Part shown: positions 47,369-60,456 of the stretch, piece by piece
Layout: each line of letters begins with the position of its first letter
Position numbering within the stretch: the first letter of the stretch is position 1
NCBI GenBank assembly: GCA_026182355.1
Contig: JAPFBL010000049.1
Span: 2,232,001 to 2,296,000 of the forward strand
DNA: 64,000 bases
Direction: 5' to 3'
Origin: Hermatobates lingyangjiaoensis
Lineage: Eukaryota; Arthropoda; Insecta; Hemiptera; Hermatobatidae
Program-made: the position numbers and the translations under genes
The notes under the pieces: generated by a model
The model's input: only the letters and a program-made list of their open reading frames with translations
What the model was told of the DNA's origin: nothing
The model's database searches: none

Positions 47369-49012
47369 TTTACTTTAAGCAAAGTAAAGTGATTGTGAAA
47401 AAATTCGATCTCGAGATTTCGACAGAATTACATGTTTTGAGGTCCCAGAAGTCGTTTTATGAAGTTTTTTTGATAATTTCTGTGTATGGGTGAGTGGAAG
47501 TATATATCCAAAGATTGTGGCCACGCTACGGTCCAGAATGTATGGATGAGTAGAGATATTTTTTTTTCAAAATTTCATTCACCAAAAGGGCGTTGCAGTA
47601 CATTTTCTGTTCTCAGAACATGTATCTCTGACGCTAAACGGCTCATTAAAAAACCATGAAGTTTTTCCCACAAATGGAACAGAAAATTAACAATTTATAA
47701 AAAAAATTCATGAAATTTGAATCACGGCAAAGAGCAATAACGTTATAAAAACTGATTGTTTATCCTAGACTAAAGGATTACTTACTACATTTGTCGAATT
47801 TATTGATATTTATTTACATTCTTTACATTGACTTGGACAGTTTTTAAATGAATCCAATGGAATAAAATTGATGTTTAGAACGAAAAATTTAAACAATTAT
47901 TTGACTTATATCATACATAGAAGGAATAATATTTTTACGTGCACAAAATCACTGCCAATGATTATGAATATCTCTTTCCTCCCATGGTATGATGGATTTG
48001 TCTACAAAATGCTCTAATAAATATATATTTTGCACCCTTGAACAAATCTTAATATCAGATGAACACTATTTGGTGCATGAATCATTGTATTTTGGATAAT
48101 ATTAAAGTGTGAGGAATGGACTCTTTCCTTACGAAAGAGAGAGTTCTGTTTGTTAACAAATATCCAATTTTTTCACTATTCTGTTCTAATAAGTTCGTAT
48201 TCGTTATTTGTAAAAATTTCAAACATCCAGCTATAACAGTTGAATTATACTGAAAAACCGGCTTTGAATTTAATTTGAGTAAACAATACTGGCTAATTAC
48301 TAATATATTTTTTCTCAATATACACTCCACAGCAACCTTATAACAGAGTACACCGTGCAGGAAAGAAATGGCATTTGCTTAGATTGAATTGGTATACATA
48401 ATTTTTGATAAATAGAAAGAAAAGTGGTTTTTATTGAATACTACGAAGCCATAAAATATCCAGTACAAATAATTCTATAAAAGACCAAAAATATAAAACA
48501 TAATTCAAAATCGAAAACATCTTTTGATGAATAATAAATGTTATTATCCTACATCTTAAATATAAAATTATCTTGAAATGAAATTTTTTTTTTAGATGTT
48601 TCTGACATTTCTTAGACAAAATGGGAATATATTCAAGTTTTAAATGGGAAAATTTGCCATTAATATTCAATGTAAAAGGAAGTCAGTTAAACTATTTAAG
48701 AGATCCACTAGCCAGTGGAACAAAACTTCTCCTGTAAGATATTATTTCGTAAAACGAAATCTATACTGTTTTTTTCAAAAATATTATACTAATGATATTA
48801 TATGCATCAGTAGTGTGATATACAAAAAAAGGCATATATATTGTTAAGTGGATCAATCATTATCTGTACCACCTCCAGGAATAATCCAGATTAATCTCCT
48901 ATTTAGACATGTATATTATGCCTAAATGAGACAATACATATTATATGCCCAAAAAGTACTATATTATGTTTACTTATAGTAAAGTTTAGTGTAGGCCACT
49001 CCAGATTTTTTT
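47369..49012 (-). mobile_element. Family A element, near-complete copy A5
   Basis: The R end starts at TTTACTTTAAGCAAAGTAAA with GATCTCGAGATTTCGACAGA and ATTACATGTTTTGAGGTCCC. The L end closes with TTACTTATAGTAAAGT and TAGTGTAGGCCACTCCAGAT. Length is about 1.64 kb. The TG tract has shrunk to a few units near 47480. Inside are CCCATGGTATGATGGATTTG near 47973 and GATCCACTAGCCAGTGG near 48702, shared with A6 and A3. The minus frames at 48082 and 48431 have no relation to known transposases. Confidence 0.85.
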
Positions 49013-50858
49013 CATTATGTTATTGAGGTCAATAATATTAATTATAAACAATTATCCTTCAAACAATTTTCATACTATTTCAGTTTGTAATAGTGAAGTA
49101 TTACAAACTATAATACATTACTATATATTAAAAAAAATTTGTTAATGTAACTTTAAGTTAAATTATATATGTTTTTTATCTTTCAAAATGCCTACTTGGT
49201 TAATCTTCTATTTGGACTCTATGGACACTCTAGACATTCTGAAATTTCTTTACTGTTTAGCAGCTCTTTATGTTGACTTGTTATTCCATTCACGTATGAA
49301 TTACCCAGTTCAAATCTTAATTGTGTGCCAAGTATTAAGTATAAGGTATAAGTACTGTGAAATATTATGGAAATGTTTAATACACATCTTGATTATTAAT
49401 AAGCAGATATTAAATGACAAACGATTTCTTTGGCATTAATATAAATTGAAGAAAAACCATTGTTATTTACAATAAGTACACGAGCATATATGGGAATAAC
49501 ACATTTTAATGCTGAGGAAATGTTGAACCGCTTAACAAAAATTTGCTTAATGTTTGTCTTCGTTTATGAATTTAGAGTTGTTAATTTATTCTTATCTTCA
49601 TAAAAATGAATGATTACATGTCATCTCTCATTTAGGTTATCTTTTCTGACTTGATTGAGTTGCATGTCATTTTAAAATTGCCATATTACTTCTGTTTGTA
49701 TGCCCTCCTTTAAAGACCTGAAGTTAACGTTCTGTGAGAAATACTACAGCGAATTAGAACTATTATAGAGTCTCTTACAAATAAGTAAAACTATGTATAA
49801 ATGAACAAAAGTGTGTTCAAAAATATTCACATTGCAACCAGATACAAGCTCTTTACACTTCCTCAACAATATTCTAATCTCCAGTAATAATAGTGACTAA
49901 ATAATTAATACTGTACATCTTACTTGGACTCTTCATGCTAAAATGAACAGAAACATACAGTTCATTATTTCATTTTACTGCATGTCCTTTAACAAAATTA
50001 ACAACTGATAAAAAACAACTATGATATAAAAGTGTAATCATGCCTATTTTTTGGACTATGCTATATTGACTAATGTAAACCAAGAAAACTTTCCATATTT
50101 CATAATATACAACCCTTCAATGTAAAATACTTTGAAGGAGTCTTCACTGTCCCTTCGGTATATCAAATCAAAGAATTTATTCAAACCTAAAGGTCCCAAC
50201 AGTCCAACAAATATCAATTTACTATTATAAATCCTACCATAAAATTCATTCTTCAATTCTAATCACTTAGTTGTAGGTTTTTATTCTACCCCTATCTGTG
50301 GAAATCCTAAATGATGTCTCAGGGGAATGCCGCCGAGGACCTATTTCAATGAACTCACCCTATTATCTCTCCTAACTCTCTCATATTTCTACATTTTGAT
50401 TTTTCTACCTTAATGTTTCGTCTTGTGATTTCCTAGGAAATAATCATTTGATTATTTCGTTTTTTATTATTTCAAATATTACTATCATACTTACAATTCT
50501 TAAAGTAATCTGTAAGTTGTTTGACTGTTTTACTTATTTATTTACATCATTACATAAGTTGTGTTGTATTTATAATAAATACAATATATCTCCAATTCTT
50601 TTAATGTTCAGAATATTATACACAGGAAACTATGGTATATTGTATATTATATCTCAAACAATATACAATATCTCTGTTTCTTTTAAGCCGGGACCGTTCT
50701 ATCTCTTTTTTTATTATCTTGCTGAACCGTATAATTCACGAGAATTATAAAGATCAACATCATTTATTAATGTCTAAACGAAATATATGAGTTCCCCTCA
50801 GTCAAATAAAATAGGTTATGCTATCGTCTGTGTGAATGTATATCATTAAATCAGTATA
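49013..50858. other. AT-rich stretch without recognised gene
   Basis: The 83-codon plus frame at 49188-49439 starts with ATG and is hydrophobic but unrecognised. The 100-codon frame at 50448-50750 is AT-driven. A GC-richer patch lies near 50315-50345 (GGGGAATGCCGCCGAGGACC). Confidence 0.4.
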
Positions 50859-50865
50859 TCGTGTG

Positions 50866-50901
<36 letters not shown>

Positions 50902-50930
50902 GTGTGTGTGTGTGTGTGTCCGTGTGTGAG
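50859..50930. repeat. (TG)n microsatellite
   Basis: TG repeats with a few interruptions. No family A flanks are visible, so it is not part of a family A copy. Confidence 0.9.
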
Positions 50931-53900
50931 TAGGATATACAAAAAGCAATTATAGTCACCAATTCATATTTACGTTACTGTTGATGCTAAGACAAAACAA
51001 CAATCCCACAACTAGTATGACACATTCATAAGGAGTACTTTATCTAATAATTTATTTTTTTTTTTAACAAGTTAATGTCATGTTTCTTCAGTTGGCATTT
51101 AATATATACAAGATAGTAATCCGCGTATAACTGTGTATGCGAGTCAAAAGTTCAAAAAAATGAACTAACTTGAAAGGACATTGGTTAAGTTGATACGGAC
51201 ATTGAACAAATGTTTAGTAAAATGTTTACAATAAATATTAAATCTGATATGATTATTACAATATTTATGTATTTAATATGGTATAAATGAGTTATACGAA
51301 CGCTAAATGACTAACAGGTGAATATCAAGATGTGAACAAATGGATAGCCATTGTTTTTATATCTTATTATTTATATACAGGTTGAGCTAAGCCTTAATTG
51401 TTAAATAGTTATAAATTATTTAAACGCATATTTATGTTGAGATACATTTTTAAGTTGATGATACCGTTGTTGATGAGACTGAAAAAGTTTCTTCAAGACG
51501 AATACAATTTTTGAGGTATAATTAGAAGTCTCCTCTGTTTTCGATTTGAAAGCAATTCCGACTTTTACTCATCAAATCGTTAACTCAGCTGAATCCATTT
51601 GCGACTTGATAGGATGTGGTAAAGCCGTTAAAAGCAATTGTGTTTTGTTCTAAAGCTTATTATACTCCAATAGAGGCAAGACCCCGTATCAAGACTGATT
51701 CCTCTTGTTACAAGAAAATAGCTTCACTAATGTTAAAATCAATCAATACATCTCACAGTTTGTTAATTTAAGAGTATAATTGTTAATTTAGGAATAACAT
51801 AAGGAGTACTAGGGATAGAAGTGAGAAGTATGGCTAGTTAAAGTATTATATTTGATGTAGAAGTGGGGAGTCTGTGAAAGCACGCAGTTCTGGAGTCCTC
51901 CTTCGTCGCATCACAGCAGCTTTACAACCCCTCAGTTTACATACTAGAAATAACCCCATATCACATTAACACCGTCATATAGCAAAAGGGCTGACGCATA
52001 AACTTTTTCTGGTCTGCCTATTGCATGGTAGAACTTAAGTATTTGGATTTGATGTTAAATTAGAACAGGTTGTACAGTTGTCAGTTGTTGGGCAGTTTGG
52101 ATGTATGATGTAAATAGCATACAGTAATGTTACAGGTTCAAAATAAGCCTCTTCAACATGTCAATCATAATTTACCTAAAATTGACCTGTTTATATAACT
52201 TTTTATGTGAAAAATTTTGAAGGAAGATGTAAAAAATTGCCAACGTTATCAAACATGTTTTCGTCAATAAAATAGATTCATGAATTTGTTTATAACTAGC
52301 ACCCAGCAGTTGATAACTTTTTACTCCTCTTATTGTTAAACTGTATAAGTTAATATGATTACACTGAATAATGAGTATAAATAAAATATTTGACTGTTTA
52401 ACGATAGAAGTTTAGATTATTATTAGTAAAAGTTAAAAAACAAAAGATTTACTTTTGTAAACTAGGAATAACCAAGTAGGCGCGCTGTAAACAAAAAATA
52501 ACTGGTAGTGACTGAATGCAAATCATTTAGCAATTTTAGTGATAGATTAGTGCTTAATGGCTTTTTGACAGAGCTTGGTGTGTACGACAGCCGACACTGT
52601 TGACACGGTGACCGTGCGCCACTATTTATGTCAAACACGGGCCGCACGTCCCACCTCCGGCCCACACACCATATCAACACCCTGCCATAATAACAATAAC
52701 CTTTTTTTTAATATAAATGTATAAATTTAATATAATCAATATTTTTAGTAGAGAACTCTATTCGCACTTTAAATTATATTTATACAATTATAATATACTT
52801 TAAAATTATATTTTGTGTTAAATGTTCTATACTAAAGAATCATTTTTATTATAATTGCGTTGTACTTTATAATTATTCTTTAATGTAAACAGAATTAATG
52901 TGCCATATATAACATCGTTTATTACCAATGTCATATAATTATATCATACATATTAATATCAATATATATGATGTATAAGAGTCTACGATAAAACGCTCTT
53001 TAGATAAATTGATAGATAATAAACTCTGTTTTACAATATACATCTTTATAGCTTGCACAGTTGTATAAATCCTTCATATAAAATATTAGTACATTTATTT
53101 TGTCGTTATTCTTTATTTAGAGGAAAATGCTTATCTTAGTGGCAGTAAAAATAAAACAATATATGTTCTTCATTCATATTGGATACCCATTTCTACTATT
53201 TAAGTAATAATTAGAAAACTTCGATTGTTAAGAACCAAAATAATTATGCCTTATTGGATATTTTCTAATTATAATTAATAAAATAATTGAATAATATCAT
53301 TTAAAATGTATGATGTCATATTAGTTTAATTAATACAATTGTATAGTATTTTTTTATCTAAATTATATCGGAATAATATATTATGATACAGTATATAATA
53401 AAATCTACGAAAGTGCGAATTTCTTGTTGAACTTTACACATGACATATTACATTCTAAATTAATGTTTTCTAAGATCAACATTTCGCTGTCCCTCAAATT
53501 GTTGTATATCTTGCAAGTTTTTAACTGAAATATTTATTTCAATATTTACCCACCGAAACTTTTTTATTATTTTCAATTGCTGACCTACTTAATCAGTTAT
53601 CAAGACATGATAACTGCTTTGATCTATAATGTAAAAAGTTACCAACGTTATCAAAAAAAGTTGCGTCAATAAAATAGATTCATGCATTTGTTTGTAACTA
53701 ACACCCAACAGTTGACGACTTTTTACTCCTCTGATTGTTGTTACATTGTTTTTACTCCTGTAATTATTGAGCGTTTCTTTTTTTCAACTGCTACTTCTGA
53801 TATTTTTGCTAGATCTATTTTATTTTTTATATTGGACTTTCACCATAAACTGTTCTTTTTTTACTTGGTCAATAGTTTTAGTTAGTCAGTGATAGTGTGA

Positions 53901-54763
53901 ACCAGTGATGATTTAACAAGTTTATGGAGGTAGGAGGGCTTTACACAAAATCGGTTTTACACATTGATATATTTGAACCTGTGTAGGAGGACATCTCCAG
54001 AATCAACATAGTAATAATCACAAAATATCATATTTATGATTCACTCATATTATGATTTATTCGCTCTTGAGCAGGAAGTTTGACACCAATATTGATTTTA
54101 TTAGAGAAATCTATATCTCATAGAAAATATTTTTTTACAATTTGCTAGAAACCTGACCAAACAGTTCTGATTAAAATCGTTGTCGTCCAGGCTTTTAGTT
54201 GACATTTGATATCTATTGGGTGCCATCGACATATATATTGTCATTCAGAGTCACAACTTCAGACAAGTGTTCAAATATAGAGATATAATAACTTATAAAG
54301 AGTTATATAAAGATATAATAACTTTACTTATAAAGATATAATAACTTATATATTAAAATGCACATAATAAATATTATATTTGACATGATTAATCAATTTT
54401 CTTTGTATTTATTATGATTATCAATTTATTAAATGAATTTTTCACAAGTGAAGTTCACTTATTAAATAATTAATTTAATTAGTATATGAGTGACAGGCAA
54501 ATAACAATATCTAAATTAATATAAAGCAAGAATTTTTATACCATTATATGCCATTTACGAATTATGGAAAATAAGGTATGCTTGTTTGTGACACAATTAT
54601 AGCTTTCTCAAATATTATTTATAGGGATAATAAAGATGTGGCAAGTGAAAGCCTTATGGCAACTTACACTATAATGCTTTTCTCAAAGTAATAGAGAAAA
54701 GTCGAATAAAATTGATTCAAAATCGACAAAATTGATGTTGAGAAAAAACCATTTTCTGTATTT
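50931..54763. other. AT-rich stretch with a direct repeat pair and a GC-rich patch
   Basis: A direct repeat of about 115 bp occurs at 52225-52345 and 53625-53745 (ATAAAATAGATTCATG, CACCCA-CAGTTGA). At 52545-52690 a CpG-bearing patch (GACACGGTGACCGTGCGCCA; CGGGCCGCACGTCCCACC) carries a 72-codon minus frame with no known domain. Neither supports a gene. Confidence 0.45.
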
Positions 54764-56420
54764 TTACTTTACTATAAGTAAAGTATACTTATTGTGAAAA
54801 AAGTCGATTCGAGAATTTGACAGAATTACGTTTTGAGGTCCCCAAAGTCGTTTTACGATGTTTTTTCGTTGATGTCTGTGTCTGTATTTGTTTGTATAAA
54901 ACAATTTCACATAAACACGTGAAATAACAATCAATGATTAAACCACAATATGAAATGAGAAAACAAGACTAATATCATTCAACCATTACAAGCGGTCTTC
55001 ATCAGAGGTCAAAAACCCAACTGTTGTTTGTGGGTGTGTGTGTCTGTGTGTCTTTGTATCTAAAAGTTTGTGCAGACGCTACGGTCTACAATATTTGATG
55101 GATCAAATTAATATTTTACAAGAAAATTTGCCTCATACCGTAGAGTTCAATTATGCATAACAGGAAAGTCACTTTTTTGGCCAAAATGTGTTTTTAGTCA
55201 ACATTTTTTCTACTAAAACTTCTAACTCAAGAGTTTTAAATTTGGTATTATCTTGGAACCTACAAATTCAACAACTGGAAAAAACCTCAAGTTTTTAATA
55301 GAACGGAAAATATTTGTTTTCGCATAAAATGTAAAAATGTTGACTTATACGTCAATTTGAAAGAGTGAGGACTATAAAAGCCATGGCGTTTAATGGATCA
55401 AAATATAATTATACGGTTGATTAAACAATAGTGAAATTGGCCCAAAAATTTACCAATGAATTAGCTATTTAAAAAAAATAATTATAATTACCGCAAAGAG
55501 CAATAAAGCTATAAAAACTGAATTTTCATCCTGGACTAATCGATCACCTGCTATACTTGTGGGATTTGTGGACATTTATTTAGATTGTATATATTGGCTT
55601 GGAAATTTTGTGGGTAAATCGACTGAAACAAAATTGATGTTAGACGTTTAATGAAAAAATTTGAAATGATTTAATGACCCAATATAGGATGTAAGAAGGA
55701 TAACATTTTTTCATGTAAAAATCAACGCCAATCTAACATATAATTTTTGATCCTTTCTATGAGTTGATGGATTTGTCTACAAAAAACTCTAATCAATCTG
55801 TATGTTACACCCTTGATCAAAACTAATATTACATATAGAGTTTCTTGTGTTAATGAATTTTATTATCTTTGGGTGATATTGAAATAAGAGGAGTGGACTC
55901 CTTAGTTACGTAATTATTACAAAACAGATACTAATATGAAGCTGATTCTTAAGTGATTCGATGACACTTAATAGTGATATTTTGAAGTCTTAAAGGGAAA
56001 AGTTTGACTTATATTTTCAATATAGACGGAGGTCAGATAAACGTTATTAAATGTAACAGATTCTCTGGGGATGTATTGTAACTGATGGCTATTTATGCCA
56101 TCCACTGGCTCTGGGAAGAAAAGCCATTTTATCCTGTAAAATATTAATTTGTAACACGAAATCATCATTTTGACTTTACAAAAGAGTTGTTACTGATGTG
56201 GTAATACCAATGATATTATATGCATCAATTGTATAATAAACATAAATAAGCGCCCTTATTGGATAACTGGTTCGATGACTATTTGTACTACTTCCAGGAA
56301 TGAGAGACTAATAAATATCTCCCGTTTAGACATTTATACTTTGTCAAAATGGGACATTATTGTCTTGAGAAATTTGATATTATATTTACTTATAGTAAGT
56401 TCAGTGTAGGCCACTCCTAC
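54764..56420 (-). mobile_element. Family A element, near-complete copy A6
   Basis: The R end has TTTACTTTACTATAAGTAAA, TCGATTCGAGAATTTGACAG and AATTACGTTTTGAGG. The L end has TTACTTATAGTAAGTTCAGT and TGTAGGCCACTCC. Length is about 1.66 kb, of which about 130 bp (54895-55022) is an inserted family P PLE end. Without it the copy is about 1.53 kb. Internal blocks match A5 throughout. No transposase or reverse transcriptase motif is present. Confidence 0.85.
54895..55022 (-). mobile_element. Family P PLE end nested in family A copy A6
   Basis: TTTCACATAAACACGTGAAA and TCAATGATTAAACCACAATA are followed by a decayed ribozyme core (54967-55010, minus): CTGATGA is intact, but GAAA has become GAAT. 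Family A sequence resumes after it with a TG tract and the GCTACGGTCTACAAT block. The insertion point is the site of the element's own TG/CA microsatellite. Confidence 0.8.
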
Positions 56421-58119
56421 ATATGTCAGATTTTTATTATGGCTGACATATGCACACACACATGTCATACATACATACACACACACTCTCACTCACTCAC
56501 TAGAGGAAGTCCTTCTTATTCCAACCTCACGAAAATGAATTAAATTAATTGAAGAAATCTAATCCAGTTTGATTTTTTAACCATTTAAGATGAAATGATA
56601 AATCTTTGCCTAAACTTACTCCTGCTTAAAAGAAAATATTAATAGGAGAGGAGCTTCATATTGAGTATCGTGTTTGCATTTTCATCTTGCATTTCATCTT
56701 GTTTTAATACACAAAGAACCCCACAAAATTAGTTCGTATATAATTTAAAAAAAAAGTATTTATTATTATTTATTACCCAACGTTCACCCTTGACTGTTGG
56801 TGACGCGCTGACCAGTAGATATGCGACTCTGCATAAAATTTGATGTGATGTTGAGATGGAGTCAAAGCAGGACATTCCCTCAAGTGTTGTGCATCCAATT
56901 TCCAAAAAGAAGTGTTTTGTTTAAGAAGTTGCGTCTGAGATACTTTGTTGATGACATTAACAAGCTGTGGTTACTCCTATTCATACACTACTAATGTACA
57001 ATAGAACATATTTAATGTTTAGTATAGTTAATAACTTCCCAATGAACTGTATACAGAACATCTGTCGGATAGTGACCTCATCTAAGTTAATAAAAGGTGT
57101 CAGCAATTAAAAATTAGAATTGATTTTAAATTTTCAGAACAAAATATGTTATAACAAAAAAATCTGGATAACGTTTAGAAACATACTGTCGATTGAAAAT
57201 TTATTGTACACAACATCGCTCGAAACAAATATCCTCTACAATTATGAAGAATATAGTGGCCAGGAGAAGAGTATAAATTTGATATGTATAAATCAGTCCG
57301 GCTGCATCATTTACTTCTCCTTGTATTCCTAAGAGTTATCGTGTGTATACTTATCCTGCTGAACCTCCAGTAATAGTGCCTACTGATTATAGTTTACTCA
57401 GTTTGATGCGTTCTACTCGTATGTTGGTTTAGCATCCACTATGTTTACACTTCGCGTGAATAAACATAGGTCCTCGGTCATTCGGGATATTGCACAACAC
57501 GTTGCTATTCACACCAATACCCGTAGTTTTCGTTTTAGAAAATGTTTTGGAGTTCAAATACTAAAAAATGTCATAATAAATTGGTCAATCCAAGAGCTTC
57601 TTAAGATATATAGCGCCTAGGAGTTCGTTCACATCCATGTATCAATCTCAATAGTTACGTTGTATTTAGAGGACTTTCAAATTATTTTTATTTTTGGATA
57701 ATTATTTCCATTTATTGGTTACTTAACATTATAACCAATTTTATTTATTTTAATTTTGTTAATTATTTTTTAGTTTATTTATTTTTTTTTGGATTAAATA
57801 TTAATTGTTTATTAAGGTGTTTATTTTTATGTATTATGTTTATTATTTCTTCCCAGTTTTTTCTTCTTCAGACTTTTTTATTTCCATTTCTTTGCATACA
57901 ACTAACAATCATGACTTCTATCACTTAATTAAAGTTAAATATTTTTTATTATATAACATTTCAGTTGACTTCCTTCTTTGCTCATCTTTTTATTTATCTA
58001 TAATAATTGTCTTCAAAATCGAACGTGTGACCATAGATTGCTTCCACACCTCCTCTTTTGATCACGACAATTTGTCGAAATATCGATGTAAATTATTGCA
58101 TAGTTTTCTCTTTGAGTTT
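56421..58119. other. AT-rich stretch without recognised gene
   Basis: A CA/CATA-rich run lies at 56450-56490. A patch at 56775-56960 (GACTGTTGGTGACGCGCTGA) has more GC but no recognised frame. The 179-codon plus frame 57805-58344, the longest outside microsatellites, opens at TTG, is rich in Phe, Ile, Ser and Leu, and runs into PLE-end sequence read in the wrong sense. I do not consider it a gene. Confidence 0.45.
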
Positions 58120-58215
58120 GATATATATATTAGTAAAAGTTGCCAGCAATCTTTCTTGCGAACATGTGTTCAAACTTTGATGCCAATTTTTTCAATTAAA
58201 ACATTTTTAGATAAT
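58120..58215 (-). pseudogene. Diverged PLE N-terminal fragment
   Basis: GTAAAAGTTGCCAGCAATCT at 58133 corresponds to GTAAAAGTTGGGAGCAGTCC at 45243 and GTAAAAGTTGGAAGCAGTCC at 7040. The minus reading gives KFEHMFARKIAGNFY, an eroded form of the A-C-x-x-x-G-L-L-P-T-F motif. A TA run lies at its inner side, as at the other two loci. Confidence 0.5.
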
Positions 58216-58302
58216 TTTTCGAGTTTCTTGATTTTGACGGGTATTTACACACAATCAGAGATGATACGTGGTATTCCAATATATTATCAGAAAAATTATT
58301 TC

Positions 58303-58371
58303 TTAGTCTTGTTTTCCCATTTCTTATTGTGGTTTGATCATTGATTGTTATTTCACGTGTTTATGTGAAAT

Positions 58372-58374
<3 letters not shown>
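58303..58374 (+). mobile_element. Family P PLE end, outermost part
   Basis: CTTAGTCTTGTTTTCCCATT through TTGATCATTGATTG-like sequence to the terminal palindrome TTTCACGTGTTTATGTGAAA, then TA repeats (58375-58412). The ribozyme core is cut off just before its final AGTC. It matches 6929-7000 almost exactly. Confidence 0.75.
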
Positions 58375-58412
<38 letters not shown>

Positions 58413-58416
<4 letters not shown>

Positions 58417-59520
58417 AGTATATATTTATACTTAATGTATAAATTAAATACACTTATTTATAATACATAATCCATTTAGTTATAATCCTCGGAGGTATTG
58501 TTGAATCAACGGTTTTAATGAGCAAAGTGATAATCGTTACACAATTTTAATTTCATGTCATTATTGTTGATTATTATTCACTTAAATGACAATGATTTCT
58601 AAAAAAATAAGCTATTTCTGAAGAAATCATGTATTTGTTGGTATAACAGCTCTATATTTTTAGTCTTAATTATATTTCATATACCATAAATGCAGTCGAT
58701 ATTCTTTATTTAAAGTCCATGAATTTACTGTAAGTAAACATTTTGATCACCTTTTTAATGTTAGATTTATGGCAACTTTAACCAAAGTAATGTATTTCAA
58801 TTTTCTTGTCTGCATGTTAATAGTTGAAAGGATTTGGTTTTGTTTGAAGCATCTTAAATCATGATTAACAAATTTGTGAAGAAAGTTTCCATAGTTAATT
58901 TCACCTAAAGACCCCATCTATTTGAAGGTCTAAGTTGACTTAAGAAAAGTTTTGTATTCAATGGTCCGGTAGTGACTGTATTAAAGTTTAAAGAAATGAA
59001 AAATATTTTCTGTGGTTCTTTGATGTTAGCAATATTTTAAAAAAAATACATATTTTTTTCTCTTTCATTTTAAACTATTTACTTTATTATCGTTTTTCAC
59101 TGTATTCAATAATTTAAGTTCTTTATTCAAACAAATTTCCTCTTATACTTTTCTTTAATAAATTGGAACTCTTTTTTTAACTCAAAAACATATTTTGAAT
59201 ACAAATAAGTGATCTGTATATTCCCTTTACGTCATTTTCAAACAATCTGTTAACATTTTTTCCTAGCATTTTTGTAAAACCATGAAATATATACCCTTTT
59301 CAATTATATATACAAAATATTTATATATAGATATTAATTTTAAAATTAAGACCGTTTTGCTATAAAAGTCAACATTATGTTATTAATTTTAAAACAATGT
59401 TAATTAAAAAGAAATATTTTTTGAAAATAAGAAGAATTCTCACTTCTTCCTGTGAAAACCTCAAACACCAACCGAGTCCCGATTTCCTTTCTAGTTATAT
59501 ACGTTATATATTTATAATAA
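58413..59520. other. AT-rich stretch without recognised gene
   Basis: No gene or named repeat. ACCGAGTCCCGATT at 59471-59484 recurs as its reverse complement at 62870-62883, beside another PLE end. Confidence 0.45.
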
Positions 59521-59521
59521 A

Positions 59522-59652
59522 AAGTTCAATATAAATAAAGAAACGGAGATAAATCAAAAACACACATAGTCTCTAATTTTTGGTTCATCCATCATCAGGA
59601 GAGATAAAAGAGGGAAACCAAGCGCATTGGTGCAGAGACGGTTTGAGACCAA
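59522..59652 (-). mobile_element. PLE terminus, HHR-4 family, inverted relative to its ORF
   Basis: It matches one arm of the hairpin at 43005-43276 (GTTCAATATAA, AAACCAAGCGCA). The minus strand has CTCTCCTGATGATGG and AAAATTAGAGAC, but stem II and GAAA are damaged, so the ribozyme is dead. The PLE coding fragment that follows is on the plus strand. A terminus inverted ahead of a truncated PLE is an arrangement often seen in this group. Confidence 0.7.
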
Positions 59653-59996
59653 CAGTGGTGCCACATGCGCGCTATTAACTTTAGTGACTCCGAATTCCAT
59701 CATAAAAATATAACATTAGAAAATTAATTAATAATAATAATTAAATTAATAATAATTTTCCTAAAGACTTGGTCAACAAAATCATTACACGAAGCTCCAT
59801 CACACACACAGAACGTAATAACGAAATAGGTGACCTCAGACAACAAAATAACAATAGAACAATTAATTCAAACAGTCACACAGATATAACCACGATGAAC
59901 AGACAGCAAACAGACAGAATCTAAAATATTAACCCAATATTGTACTAAGCCATCTGTATTGTGGATTTACGATAGAAGTAGAAATACTTTAGTCTT

Positions 59997-60456
59997 ACAT
60001 ATGCAAGAGGCCTCTCCGAAAGATTAAGGAAAACCTTAGAACCTTAACAGCTTAGTTTTCCCCAAACTCAAATCTACCACCCCTACATTTCAGAACAGTA
60101 ATATAGTTTATCAAATCAATTGTAAGATCTCCGACACAAAATATATACGACAAACCAGCCAATACTTAGCAAACAGGATTTCAGAACACAAATCAGACAT
60201 TACAGAATACAAAATAACATGCGCTTTAGCTAAACACGCCAACACCCAAAAACATAACTTTGACTTTCACAACCCACTTATAGGAGACAAAGAAGAACGC
60301 ACCCCAAAGAGACTGGTAAAAGAAACACCTTGTATTTCCTAATACAATAGGAAAAATAGAAACACATGCAACTCCAGAACGGACATTGAAAAATTCAGCC
60401 AAATCTACACGAACATTTTAACAAATTATAAAAAAATACAGGGAATAAACACATAA
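59997..60456 (+). pseudogene. PLE C-terminus with GIY-YIG endonuclease domain, family 1
   Basis: Three frames in order. First, TYARGLSERLRKTLEP (59997-60044), the conserved G-L-S-E-x-L/I block of the PLE linker. Second, INCKISDTKYIRQTSQYLAN, RISEHKSD and H-N-F-D-F-H-N-P-L-I-G-D, ending at the stop at 60340. Third, CNSRTDIEKFSQIYTNIL (from 60368), the usual PLE tail. GIY-YIG endonucleases of PLEs nick target DNA for reverse transcription. The catalytic Y-I-G reads Y-I-R here, while the R-x-x-E-H block is kept. Two frameshifts make it a pseudogene, and the reverse transcriptase is missing. A related terminus lies 345 bp upstream. Confidence 0.88.

Noticed and set aside
48082..48670. Minus-strand frames as a possible family A transposase
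   Set aside because: They are short, not shared as open frames by copies A3 and A6, and contain no transposase or reverse transcriptase motif.
52462..52690. CpG-rich patch as a promoter or first exon
   Set aside because: The patch is small, has no recognisable core promoter or coding motif, and lies between two copies of a dispersed repeat.
57805..58344. 179-codon open frame, the longest outside microsatellites
   Set aside because: It opens at TTG, is dominated by Phe, Ile, Ser and Leu, overlaps a minus-sense PLE remnant and ends in PLE terminus sequence read in a non-coding sense.
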